Origin: Gracilibacillus dipsosauri
GTDB taxonomy: Bacteria; Bacillota; Bacilli; Bacillales; Amphibacillaceae
Length of the DNA: 64,000 nt
Direction: 5' to 3'
Assembly: GCF_003176895.1 (NCBI RefSeq)
Contig: NZ_QGTD01000011.1
Coordinates: 62,001 to 126,000, forward strand
The stretch's first letter is position 1, and each line of letters starts with the position of its first letter. A model generated the notes under the pieces. It ran no database searches and was not told the DNA's origin. It saw nothing but the letters and a program-made list of their open reading frames with translations. Positions 27,339 to 36,330 of the stretch are shown piece by piece. A program made the position numbers and the translations under genes.

Positions 27339-30300
27339 ATGATGAATAAATTCACTTTATCCTTCATCACTTGTTTGATTGGCTGTTTTGTATTTTTTCC
27401 TTCTATTTCTTTAGGTTATAGTAATCCATTAGATATACCTGATTCCTGGGTGTGGGATCATGGAGGATTCTATGGAGAAGGGGATCCTTATATACTTAAG
27501 CATAACGGAATATACTACCTCTATGTGAGTACAGTCGATGATAAGAGTGGAGTAAAGGTATGGAAATCTAATAATCTAATAGATTGGGAGTATGGTGGTC
27601 TGGTCACAGAAGAAGCAAGTACAAAAGCAGCATATGCGCCAGAAGTAACGTATTGGAATGGTGCTTTTTATATGTACACATCTCCAGGAGGTAATGGTCA
27701 CTATGTATATAAAAGTGACAGTCCTCTTGGTCCTTTTAAGAAACAAACAGAGAATCTAGGGATGGGTATAGATGGCCATGTGTTTATAGATGATGATGGT
27801 AAGTGGTATTTTTATAGCACAGGATCGAATCAGATTATAGCTAGGCCAATGAGTGATCCCTATACCTTCGGTGAACCAGTGGATACGGGAGCTGCTATGA
27901 ACGGCTGGACAGAAGGAGCTACACTACTTAAAAGAAATGGGAAATATTTTATGACCTATACTGGTAACCATATATGGAATAAAGCATACCGAATTAACTA
28001 TAGTAGCAGTGATGTGCCAACAAATGGCTTTGGAGATGATTCCTATCAAAATCCAATTATCATTCAAACCGAAGGATCACATACAGGATTAGGTCATAAT
28101 TCCATTATTAAAGGCCCAGATCTCGATACTGATTATATCGTTTACCATAGTCATGCTAATCCAGGACGAGAAACGAATATCGATAGAATTGTTTGGAATG
28201 GGGATAAAATGCTTACTCTTGGCCCAACGACGACGGCACAGCCTAATCCAGATATGCCTGAATTTAGTGATCTATTTAAAAGAGATATAATCGGTGACGA
28301 CTGGGAGAACGTTAATGGCGGAGATTGGAAAATAAGTAATAAGAAATGGTTATCTCAAGATAAAAAAGGGGATGAAAACTGGTATCGATTAGTCACAACG
28401 GAAAAAACAGCTGAAAATTATACAGCGGAGTTCAATATGAAGATGAAAGAACAGGGAACTAGTGATAATCCTAGATTTGGAGCGATATTTTCCTACACAG
28501 ATGAAGAAAATTATGGTGTGGCGCTGTTAAGCCCTAAGAAAAATCGATTAGAAACCTTCTTTAAAGTAGATGGTATTGATCAAGGGTGGGAGAGCACAGA
28601 TTTACCATCTGGATATGACTACTCTAATCTTCATCAAATTCGAGTGGAAAAAGAAGACGACACCTTTAAGATTTACGTTGATGGAATGTTAAAACAAACG
28701 AGAAAGGGTCTTAAACTGAATGGTGGAAAAACAGGATATACCACTCAAGATTTAAGTGCGCACTTTGGTTATGTTGCCTTTAGTAATAAAGTAAATGGAA
28801 GCAATGCCTTTGATGCTTATAAGCCTTTACCTGGATCAATTGAAGCTGTACATTACAACACTGGCGGGGACGGAAAAGGATATCATGAATTAACAGATAA
28901 AATTAATTTGGAGTACAGAAAAGATACAGTAGATATTGAACGTAATTCTGAAGGTGGATATATGGTTGGATCCAATCAGAAAGGTGAATGGCTGAAGTAT
29001 AACACGAATATAAGTGCGAGTGGGAAATATGATTTGTCCTTGAGAGTAGCATCTGAAGAAGAAAATACTAGAGTAAAGCTTTGGTTGGATGAAGAAACGG
29101 ATTTAACTGGAATAGTAGCCATTCCAGACACAGATGGCAATTGGCAGAATATCCTCGTGGATGGAGTTGCGTTGCCAGAAGGAAAACACACGATTAAGGT
29201 GGAAGTACTTGAAGGTTCCTTCGATTTTTCTCAATTGAAAGTGAACAAGCATAAAAAAGTAACTGCTCTTTACGATGACTTTAATGATGGGAATGATGAA
29301 GGTTGGACTAGCTATGATGGTGACTTTATAGTGGACACGAATTTGCCAAGTCCTTTTGATGCCTATAAACCAGTGCCAGGGAAAATAGAAGCACCATATT
29401 ACAATACAGGCGGAGAAGGCGTTGCTTATCATGATAGAACATCGGATAATATTGGTGGCGTTCTTCGAGAGGATGCGGTCGATATTCGGAACAAACCCCA
29501 AGGCGGTATGGCGGTTGGATGGAACCAGACAGGTGAATGGCTAAAATATAATATAAACGTAAAAGAAAGTGGTGAATATCATTTCAGTATTGATACAGCT
29601 ACTACGTTTACGAATGCCAAAATGAGATTATGGCTAGATGACGAAATAGACTTAACTGGCGTAGTGGATGTTCCGAGTACAGGTGACTGGAATAATTGGA
29701 ATCCCGTTATGGTCGAAGGGATACGCTTACCTGAGGGTGAACATACAATTAAACTAGAAATAGTCAATGGAGAATTTGATTTTGCCAGCCTTCAGTTTGC
29801 TTCTTATGAAATTTACAAGCCTCTTCCTGGATTACTTGAAGCAGAAGATTATAATTCTGGTGGTCCAGGAGTAGCTTATCTGGATAATACGGAAGGTAAC
29901 AGTGGTGGTGAATATCGCCACGAGGATGTGGATATTCGACTGCTACCTCACGGTGGATATGCTATAGAAAGCTTCGAACAGGGAGAATGGTTGAAATATA
30001 ACGTCGATATTAGTGAGGAAGGCAATTACGGCTTGGATTTAGTGGTATCTTCAACCGATGACAATGCCCAAGTAAAATTAAAGTTAGATGATGAAGCTAT
30101 TTCAGATACGATAACCATTCCTAACACCGGTGGCAATAACAATTGGGAAACTATTACTTTTAACGATATTCCATTACCAGAAGGCAAGCATGTAATTACC
30201 GTGGAAGCAGTAGAGGGCGAATTTGAACTTTCCAAAATGATCGTGCAAACCTTTGATAATCATAAAGAACTCCCAGGCACCATAAAGGCTGTAGACTATA

Positions 30301-31457
30301 TCACTGGTGGTGAAGGTGTGGGCTACCACGATCTTACTGCTGGTAATACGGGAGGAGAGTTCCGTGAGGATGATGTAGATATGAGAGTACACCCAGACGG
30401 TTCTTATAATATTGGGTGGAATCAAAAAGGAGAATGGTATAAATATAATGTAAATGTAAGTGAAGGTGACAACTATACGTTGGATATGAAGGTTGCCACA
30501 ACTTTTAAAGATAGCCAGGTAAGATTATGGCTAGATGATGAGATTGATTTAACAGGAGTAATAGATATACCAAGTACAGATAGCTGGGACGACTGGTCAA
30601 GTGTCATTAAAGAGAACATCTCATTACCTGCTGGAGACCATACGATTACAGTAGAAGTTGTAAATGGCGAGTTCGATTTTCATAGCTTTCGGTTTTATCA
30701 AGGGCCGAAAGAAGAAATGGAAATAGAAGGGGAGTATACCGCAAGCCTTGGAACATTCGCAAAATCGGTTATCGGGGAAAAAGATTGGAAAGATTACAGT
30801 GTGGAAGCAGATATTAATTTAGTGGATGGCAATGGTGAAGCCGGATTAATTTTTAGAGTAAACAACCCAGCCGATGGAATCGAATATAATCAAAACAGAT
30901 CAGACTTCATGCAAGGCTATGTAGCCTATCTAGATGAAGATGGGGTGCATCTAGGAAAACTAAATTATAATTGGGGGTATTTGGATGGGGTGAAGATATC
31001 TGGTATAAAGGATGAGTGGCAGCATATGAAGGTAGAAGTGTTAGGATCCAATATTCGTGTATATGTAGGGGATATGGAGACCCCGAAAATTGATTATGAT
31101 GATCATAGTGTCACGGCAATTAGTCATGGGAAAGTTGGGGTGAAAAGCTTATTTAGTAACGCTAAAATTGACAATTTCCTTGTAAAACCTATAGATATTA
31201 ATCATCTTTCAATTGAGGAAATACTCAAAACAAATGAGAAGCTCGGTAACCTAAGTACACCCTTGTATAGGAAATTATACAATAAATTAAATCAATCACA
31301 GCATCATATGGACAAAGGTCGGATCGGACAAGCAACAAAGCACCTTAAGGACCTACTAATGAATCTAGAAAGAAATAAAGAAAAAATGGCTTTCCGTATT
31401 TATGAACAATTAAAATATGATGTAAATTATTTGATAGAATATTTGCAAAATAAATAA
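27339..31457 (+). CDS. Giant secreted GH43 with four CBM6 modules
   Basis: A 1372-residue exported enzyme, very large for GH43. A signal peptide (about 1-30) precedes the propeller with D49 (EGDPYI), D145 (GIDGHV) and E192 (WTEGAT). A LamG-like module spans about 325-490. Four CBM6-type repeats follow, each opening with a variant of YKPLPGxIEAxxYNTGG, then a second LamG-like module (about 1125-1285). The C terminus is a helical module (KLNQSQHHMDKGRIGQATKHL type), common in long secreted hydrolases. There is no LPxTG or SLH anchor. The likely role is removing arabinose or xylose side groups from insoluble polymer. The start is ATG 27339 or 27342 after AAGGAG. It lies 41 bases after the permease gene, in the same operon. 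Confidence 0.9.
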   Translation: MMNKFTLSFITCLIGCFVFFPSISLGYSNPLDIPDSWVWDHGGFYGEGDPYILKHNGIYYLYVSTVDDKSGVKVWKSNNLIDWEYGGLVTEEASTKAAYAPEVTYWNGAFYMYTSPGGNGHYVYKSDSPLGPFKKQTENLGMGIDGHVFIDDDGKWYFYSTGSNQIIARPMSDPYTFGEPVDTGAAMNGWTEGATLLKRNGKYFMTYTGNHIWNKAYRINYSSSDVPTNGFGDDSYQNPIIIQTEGSHTGLGHNSIIKGPDLDTDYIVYHSHANPGRETNIDRIVWNGDKMLTLGPTTTAQPNPDMPEFSDLFKRDIIGDDWENVNGGDWKISNKKWLSQDKKGDENWYRLVTTEKTAENYTAEFNMKMKEQGTSDNPRFGAIFSYTDEENYGVALLSPKKNRLETFFKVDGIDQGWESTDLPSGYDYSNLHQIRVEKEDDTFKIYVDGMLKQTRKGLKLNGGKTGYTTQDLSAHFGYVAFSNKVNGSNAFDAYKPLPGSIEAVHYNTGGDGKGYHELTDKINLEYRKDTVDIERNSEGGYMVGSNQKGEWLKYNTNISASGKYDLSLRVASEEENTRVKLWLDEETDLTGIVAIPDTDGNWQNILVDGVALPEGKHTIKVEVLEGSFDFSQLKVNKHKKVTALYDDFNDGNDEGWTSYDGDFIVDTNLPSPFDAYKPVPGKIEAPYYNTGGEGVAYHDRTSDNIGGVLREDAVDIRNKPQGGMAVGWNQTGEWLKYNINVKESGEYHFSIDTATTFTNAKMRLWLDDEIDLTGVVDVPSTGDWNNWNPVMVEGIRLPEGEHTIKLEIVNGEFDFASLQFASYEIYKPLPGLLEAEDYNSGGPGVAYLDNTEGNSGGEYRHEDVDIRLLPHGGYAIESFEQGEWLKYNVDISEEGNYGLDLVVSSTDDNAQVKLKLDDEAISDTITIPNTGGNNNWETITFNDIPLPEGKHVITVEAVEGEFELSKMIVQTFDNHKELPGTIKAVDYITGGEGVGYHDLTAGNTGGEFREDDVDMRVHPDGSYNIGWNQKGEWYKYNVNVSEGDNYTLDMKVATTFKDSQVRLWLDDEIDLTGVIDIPSTDSWDDWSSVIKENISLPAGDHTITVEVVNGEFDFHSFRFYQGPKEEMEIEGEYTASLGTFAKSVIGEKDWKDYSVEADINLVDGNGEAGLIFRVNNPADGIEYNQNRSDFMQGYVAYLDEDGVHLGKLNYNWGYLDGVKISGIKDEWQHMKVEVLGSNIRVYVGDMETPKIDYDDHSVTAISHGKVGVKSLFSNAKIDNFLVKPIDINHLSIEEILKTNEKLGNLSTPLYRKLYNKLNQSQHHMDKGRIGQATKHLKDLLMNLERNKEKMAFRIYEQLKYDVNYLIEYLQNK
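28806..30700 (+). repeat. Four tandem CBM6-coding repeats within the GH43 gene
   Basis: Units begin near 28812, 29358, 29809 and 30257, each about 430-450 bases. Shared protein landmarks are the YKPLPG opening, TGGxGVxYHD, a GGEFREDDVDxR segment, GWNQxGEWLKYN and a closing VNGEFDF. Units 2 and 4 are the most alike (RLWLDDEIDLTGV in both). Between units 1 and 2 lies a ~25-residue fragment (YDDFNDGNDEGWTSYDGDF) resembling the start of a truncated extra module. Confidence 0.8.
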
Positions 31458-31500
31458 GAAATATTTTAGTTATTAATCCTTGTGCTAATTTTTCTTAAGA

Positions 31501-31526
31501 CCCCACTTCAACATTGGGAAGTGGGG
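31501..31526 (+). other. Intercistronic hairpin between GH43 and GH172 genes
   Basis: CCCCACTTC and GAAGTGGGG form a nine-pair stem with loop AACATTGG. AATCTCTG follows instead of a T-run, so read-through to the GH172 gene is likely. Confidence 0.6.
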
Positions 31527-31581
31527 AATCTCTGTCAGAAAATGTCCAATGGAAGATTTCATTTAATGGGAGGTTAGGAAA

Positions 31582-32664
31582 ATGAGTGGATTTAATGGGT
31601 TAGGAATGGGCTTAGGAAGCTTATCGAGATTATCCAAAGCGAAAACAAGGTCGATTAGTGCAGAAAACTTTGATGGGGGAAAAGGTAGAGGGGGAATGGC
31701 AACAGAAGGAACAGGTGCAGAAGCAGCAAGAGACTTAGGTCAAGGATGGAAGGTTTCCCCGTCTGTGATGTTGAAATCGAACACTTCTTTTACGATTGCT
31801 AATATAGAAGGGCCTGGTGTTATCCAGCACATTTGGATGACTACTTTCCCAGCACATTGGCGCGATTTAATTATCCAAATGTTCTGGGACGATGAAGATC
31901 ATCCCTCCGTCGAAGTTCCATTTGGTGATTTTTTCTGTAACGGATGGAACGAGAGATGTCATGTTAATTCGATACCGATATCTGTTAATCCTGCTGGGGG
32001 AATGAATGCCTATTGGGAAATGCCGTTTAGAAAGTCAGCAAATATGAAGGTCGTTAATCTCAGTGATCAGGAATTCCCTCTATATTATCAAGTGGATTAT
32101 AGCTTAACTGACATCCCAGAAGATGTTGGGTATTTTCACGCACAGTGGAATAGGAGTAATCCGTTGGCTTATAAAGAAGTTCATACAATTGTTGATGGAA
32201 TTATGGGTCATGGTCATTACGTAGGTACTTATTTGGCATGGCAAGTAAACAGTAATCAATGGTGGGGCGAGGGAGAGATTAAGTTTTATATGGATGGAGA
32301 CGAGGATTTTCCGACGATATGTGGAACTGGGACAGAGGATTATTTTGGCGGTGCCTGGAATTTTGAACAACCAAAAGGGGAGTATGGTCAATATTCAACA
32401 GCTTTTTTAGGTATGCCCCAAGTGATTAAACCTGATGGGCTTTACCGAGCGAATCAACGATTTGGAATGTATAGATGGCATATCATGGACCCAATACGCT
32501 TTGAAGAAGATTTGAGGGTAACCATTCAAGCTCTAGGGTGGCGTTCAGGAGGAAGGTACCTCCCGTTGCAAGACGATATTTCTTCTGTAGCTTATTGGTA
32601 TCAAACGGAACCGCATGGGGATTTTCCAACACTACCTAATAAAGATGCGTTGGAAATTATTTAG
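31582..32664 (+). CDS. GH172 (DUF2961) family glycoside hydrolase
   Basis: A 360-residue protein of the DUF2961 family, now classed as GH172. Characterised members act on alpha-D-fructofuranosides, D-arabinofuranosides and related furanosides. Family hallmarks are IQHIWMTTFP, the VPFGDFFCNG block, NPAGGMNAYWEMPF, and GTGTEDYFGGAW, which holds an acidic residue of the kind used for catalysis. It has no signal peptide, so it acts in the cytosol, perhaps on oligosaccharides delivered by the upstream importer. The start is ATG 31582 after GGGAGG. It is the last gene of the SBP-permease-permease-GH43 operon. The furanose specificity (L-Araf, D-Galf or other) cannot be read from sequence. Confidence 0.86.
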   Translation: MSGFNGLGMGLGSLSRLSKAKTRSISAENFDGGKGRGGMATEGTGAEAARDLGQGWKVSPSVMLKSNTSFTIANIEGPGVIQHIWMTTFPAHWRDLIIQMFWDDEDHPSVEVPFGDFFCNGWNERCHVNSIPISVNPAGGMNAYWEMPFRKSANMKVVNLSDQEFPLYYQVDYSLTDIPEDVGYFHAQWNRSNPLAYKEVHTIVDGIMGHGHYVGTYLAWQVNSNQWWGEGEIKFYMDGDEDFPTICGTGTEDYFGGAWNFEQPKGEYGQYSTAFLGMPQVIKPDGLYRANQRFGMYRWHIMDPIRFEEDLRVTIQALGWRSGGRYLPLQDDISSVAYWYQTEPHGDFPTLPNKDALEII

Positions 32665-32825
32665 ATGGTGAATAAAAATCTTCTATTACGTTACCTAGCT
32701 ATAAACCATCTATAATTTGCTTATTTTTTTGTATAACCTATGATAGAATGAATACAAATAAAAACTGGAAGCTTCAATTATAAATGGGAAATAGGTAGCC
32801 GTAAAATAGAAGGTGGGCATAGACT

Positions 32826-33596
32826 ATGTTAGTTGCAGAAAGACACCAACGCATTGTGGAGGAAGTGAATCAGAAAAAAAGTGTGCGGGTATCAGAATTA
32901 TCTGCACTTTTCTCCGTAACAGATGAAACAATCAGAAGAGATTTAGAGAAGCTAGAAAAGGAAAAAAAGCTAGCCAGAAGCCATGGAGGAGCTGTAAGTA
33001 TTGAACCTTCTTCAGATGGACCAGAGATTCCTTTTCAAGAACGGGAAATTACTCATGTAGAGGAAAAGAAACAAATAGCAAAAGAAGCGGTAAAACACAT
33101 TGTAGAGACCGATAAGATCTTATTAGACGCTAGTACAACCGCTTTATATGTTGCCAAAAATTTACCGAATATACCCATTACCGTTTTAACTAATTCGGTG
33201 AATGTTGTCTTAGAATTAAGTAAAAAACATCATGTAACGGTTATTTCAACTGGTGGGACGTTACTTGCCCGCTCCTTTTCATATGTCGGTCCCCTAGCAG
33301 AGCGTTCGATTGATTTATATCATGTGAATAAGGCATTTCTTTCTTGTAAAGGGATCCATTTCGAAAAAGGCATTAGTGAGTCCAATGAACAACAGGCACG
33401 TGTCAAACAGAAGATGATCGAGATTGCAGATACGACTTATATATTAGCAGATCATCATAAATTTCATCAACAAGCCTTTGCACATGTTTCGAAATTAGAT
33501 CAAGTTCAACGGATTGTAACAGATAGCCAAGTGGATGAAGAGGATGTTCATCAAATAGAAGAATTAGGATTACAAGTGATCAAAGCCATTACTTAA
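32826..33596 (+). CDS. DeoR-family transcriptional repressor
   Basis: A 256-residue DNA-binding regulator. The N-terminal DeoR helix-turn-helix covers residues 1-57 with VRVSELSALFSVTDETIRRDLEKLE. The C-terminal sugar-phosphate-sensing domain includes ILLDASTTALYVAKNLP and ISTGGTLLARSFSYVGP. DeoR proteins usually respond to phosphorylated sugars. The gene precedes the two-component system and transporter at 33.7-39.6 kb and follows the GH172 operon, so either could be its target. It has its own terminator. Confidence 0.9.
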   Translation: MLVAERHQRIVEEVNQKKSVRVSELSALFSVTDETIRRDLEKLEKEKKLARSHGGAVSIEPSSDGPEIPFQEREITHVEEKKQIAKEAVKHIVETDKILLDASTTALYVAKNLPNIPITVLTNSVNVVLELSKKHHVTVISTGGTLLARSFSYVGPLAERSIDLYHVNKAFLSCKGIHFEKGISESNEQQARVKQKMIEIADTTYILADHHKFHQQAFAHVSKLDQVQRIVTDSQVDEEDVHQIEELGLQVIKAIT

Positions 33597-33605
33597 CTTG
33601 TAGAG

Positions 33606-33639
33606 ACACTTAGTAAGAAATTACTAGGTGTTTTTATTT
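33606..33639 (+). terminator. Intrinsic terminator after deoR-type gene
   Basis: ACACTTAGTAA pairs with TTACTAGGTGT around GAAA and is followed by TTTTATTT. Confidence 0.88.
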
Positions 33640-33647
33640 GTCGTAAT

Positions 33648-33668
33648 ATGATAGTATAATAGTATCAT
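33648..33668 (+). promoter_or_regulatory. Palindrome overlapping a -10 box
   Basis: ATGATA and TATCAT flank GTATAATAG, so a perfect inverted repeat encloses TATAAT at 33655-33660. It lies 41 bases before the histidine kinase gene and could be a repressor site. Confidence 0.45.
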
Positions 33669-33708
33669 AACTTAGGTTATCCGATAAACAAAGTCGCGGA
33701 GTGATAGA

Positions 33709-35442
33709 ATGCTCAAACATATTAAAAAGTGGAATACATTAAGAAATCAATTACTAGTCGTCTATTTATTCGTTATCTTACTAGTACTAATCATAGTTAG
33801 TGCCATTACTTACATTTCGGTAGAGGATTTGTTACAAAATAATGCAGAAGAACAAATTAGACAAACGGCTATTGAATCAAGTGGCCGTTATGATTCTTTA
33901 TACGAGCAATTAAATATGGTAACGAAACAAGTAATTACGAATGAAGAAGTACAACATACCCTATTCAATGAAACAAGAGGAGATACCATTACATTTGACC
34001 AAAGACAATCCTTAATGAATACCGTGAATCTAATTCAAGCAAATGCGGATGGTATTTATTCCATCGAAATTTATACAAAAAATTACGAGCGTGTCATCCC
34101 GATTGATTCTACGAGTCTAGTTGATAGGGTAAATAAAAAGTGGATTACAGCTGCCAATGAAGCAAGAGGGGGATTAATCTGGCTTGGTGAAGACCCATAT
34201 GACGAAAATTATTTTTTGGTTGGTCGTCAAATCAACTTAGTCGATCGGAATTTTCTTAGAGGTGGTTACATCCTTGCAAGGATAAGCAGAAGTCATTTTC
34301 AGCTTAATCCTACTAAGCAGGAGGAGGGGCTCAAGGATTATACGGTGGTGTTAGATGAACAGAATAGACCAATCGTTTCTAATTTTAATGGAGATAGGAA
34401 TCGTTTACTGCATACGGATTCGGACAGGCTCATGATCGATGATGAAGAATATATGATTGTACAACATACCTCAGAACTCACAGGCTGGACCACTTATATG
34501 TTAACACCTGTTAGGCATCTAACCGATGGGATGTCTACCGTTCAGGCAGGGATTGTAGTGGCAGGAATAATTGGTATTATGATTTTCTTAGTATCCTCCT
34601 ATTTTTTATCTACGTTTATCACCAAGCCGATTACACGATTAACGAAAACAATGCGTGAAGCAGGGGAAGGTGTGCTTGCACAGAATCCTGTCATTCCATC
34701 AACGAACGAAATAAATGAATTAAATCAAACCTATAACCAGCTAGCAGCTGAGACGAACTATCTTGTGCAAATGGTCTATGAAAAAGAGCTATTAAAGAAT
34801 AGAACAGAGCTGAAGGCATTACAAGCACAAATTCACCCACATTTCCTTTTTAATACATTAGATGCCTTGTACTGGTCATTAGATGAGAAGGAAGAAGAGG
34901 AATTAGCCAATGTTGTACTAGCGATGTCAGAGCTATTCCGTTATACGATTACAAAGGAAAATGAAGAGGAGTGGGTAATGATTAAAGACGAACTAGCCCA
35001 CATTGAAAGATATATGGAAATCATGCGCATGAGATTTGGAGATCGATTAAATTGGGAAAAGGAAGTAGATTTTCAATGGTTAGATGCAAAAATTCCGAAG
35101 CTGATGATTCAGCCAATCGTAGAGAATGCAATATTACATGGGGCTGGAAATGTAGTTGGCCCATGTCATGTGACGGTTAATATTGAAAAAACGGAGCTAG
35201 AAAATCGATTGCGTATTTCAGTAATTGATAATGGACCAGGTATGAATCAAGAAATGCTTGCACATGTCAACAGCCTGATGAGTGGTTATCACAAAAACAA
35301 AAGAGGTTCAGGACTAGCTTTATATAATGTTCAGAAGAGACTGAATTTATTTTTTGAAGAAAAGGAATATCAGCCAATTGTGATTGAAAGCGAAGAGAAA
35401 AAGGGTACGAGGGTTAGCTTTGAAATTCCGATAAGGAGCTGA
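33709..35442 (+). CDS. YesM-type sensor histidine kinase
   Basis: A 577-residue membrane sensor kinase. One span near residues 15-35, an extracellular sensor region (about 36-280), a second span (about 283-303), HAMP, then the His-kinase domain. The conserved phospho-acceptor region is IHPHFLFNTLDAL (His378), and the ATP-binding domain includes QPIVENAILHG and VIDNGPGM. This class usually controls neighbouring sugar importers through a YesN-like regulator. That fits the response regulator six bases downstream and the CUT1 genes after it. The inducer is unknown. Confidence 0.92.
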   Translation: MLKHIKKWNTLRNQLLVVYLFVILLVLIIVSAITYISVEDLLQNNAEEQIRQTAIESSGRYDSLYEQLNMVTKQVITNEEVQHTLFNETRGDTITFDQRQSLMNTVNLIQANADGIYSIEIYTKNYERVIPIDSTSLVDRVNKKWITAANEARGGLIWLGEDPYDENYFLVGRQINLVDRNFLRGGYILARISRSHFQLNPTKQEEGLKDYTVVLDEQNRPIVSNFNGDRNRLLHTDSDRLMIDDEEYMIVQHTSELTGWTTYMLTPVRHLTDGMSTVQAGIVVAGIIGIMIFLVSSYFLSTFITKPITRLTKTMREAGEGVLAQNPVIPSTNEINELNQTYNQLAAETNYLVQMVYEKELLKNRTELKALQAQIHPHFLFNTLDALYWSLDEKEEEELANVVLAMSELFRYTITKENEEEWVMIKDELAHIERYMEIMRMRFGDRLNWEKEVDFQWLDAKIPKLMIQPIVENAILHGAGNVVGPCHVTVNIEKTELENRLRISVIDNGPGMNQEMLAHVNSLMSGYHKNKRGSGLALYNVQKRLNLFFEEKEYQPIVIESEEKKGTRVSFEIPIRS

Positions 35443-35448
35443 GAGTGA

Positions 35449-36216
35449 ATGGAACGAAAAGTGATATTAGTAGTGGATGATGAGCCTAGAAGTCGCCAAG
35501 GGATAAAAAAGACAATAGAGAGAAACGCCATTGACCGATACGAGGTACTAACGGCAGAAAATGCAACAGAAGCAATCAAGCAAATTCATCAACAAAAGGT
35601 CCATGTTTTAATAACAGATATTCGCATGCCTGAGGTAACAGGACTAGAGATGTTACAGCAATTAAAGGAAAAGGCCCAAGATCCAGTAGTAATCATTATC
35701 TCTGCTTACTCTGAATTTGACTATGCTCATCAAGCACTGGAGCTAGGTGTGGTCAATTATTTGTTAAAGCCGATTGCGAAAGAAAAGCTAATGGAAGCAA
35801 TCGAGAAGGCGATAGCAATGGAAGAAGAATTAAAAAGAAGAGGGATGGTAAAGAGAATCGTAGATGAAAAATGGATGGAAGTAAGCAATGAAACATCCTA
35901 TAACCGAGCCGTAAAAGAAACGATCGCCTTTATTGAATCGCATTTTGCTGAGGAGCTTACTCTGAAAAAAGTTGCAGGAGAAGTCCATCTAAATGCTAGT
36001 TATTTAAGTGCACTCTTCAAAGAAGAACTGAATATGACCTTTAGTGAATATCTCACTCGCAGAAGATTGCAGGAAGCAAAAAAGCTATTATTATCAACTG
36101 ATTTAACCATTTCTGAAATCGCAGAACAAATAGGTTATCAAACTTCTAAATATTTTATCAAGCTATTTAAGCAATATGAAAATATGACACCAAATGTGTA
36201 TCGAAAAAGTAATTGA
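35449..36216 (+). CDS. YesN-type response regulator, AraC output
   Basis: A 255-residue cytosolic regulator. The receiver domain contains VVDDEPRS, phospho-acceptor D57 in LITDIRMPE, and the conserved Lys in LLKPIAKEKL. The C-terminal ~100 residues are an AraC helix-turn-helix pair (LKKVAGEVHLNASYLSALFK and ISEIAEQIGYQTSKYFIKLF). It lacks the long middle domain of larger YesN proteins. It pairs with the preceding kinase and probably activates the SBP operon 114 bases downstream. Confidence 0.92.
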   Translation: MERKVILVVDDEPRSRQGIKKTIERNAIDRYEVLTAENATEAIKQIHQQKVHVLITDIRMPEVTGLEMLQQLKEKAQDPVVIIISAYSEFDYAHQALELGVVNYLLKPIAKEKLMEAIEKAIAMEEELKRRGMVKRIVDEKWMEVSNETSYNRAVKETIAFIESHFAEELTLKKVAGEVHLNASYLSALFKEELNMTFSEYLTRRRLQEAKKLLLSTDLTISEIAEQIGYQTSKYFIKLFKQYENMTPNVYRKSN

Positions 36217-36227
36217 AAACGATTTCT
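36214..36227 (+). promoter_or_regulatory. Near-consensus cre site
   Basis: TGAAAACGATTTCT matches the cre consensus except at the last base. It overlaps the stop codon of the response regulator gene and precedes the SBP gene by about 100 bases. Confidence 0.65.
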
Positions 36228-36330
36228 AAAATTAGTGGTATTTTACCTAATCATTGATACCTTACAGAGAAAAAAACTTGGTGCTAAACTGAAATGGCAA
36301 TGAAAAAACATATTTCAAGGGGGTTTTACA

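Noticed and set aside
29103-29501. 132-codon minus-strand frame inside the giant GH43 gene
   Set aside because: The plus-strand reading gives conserved CBM6 repeats throughout this stretch.
28806-30700. CRISPR or tandem satellite array
   Set aside because: The repeats are ~440-base coding units of CBM6 modules with diverged sequence; no short identical repeats with unique spacers.
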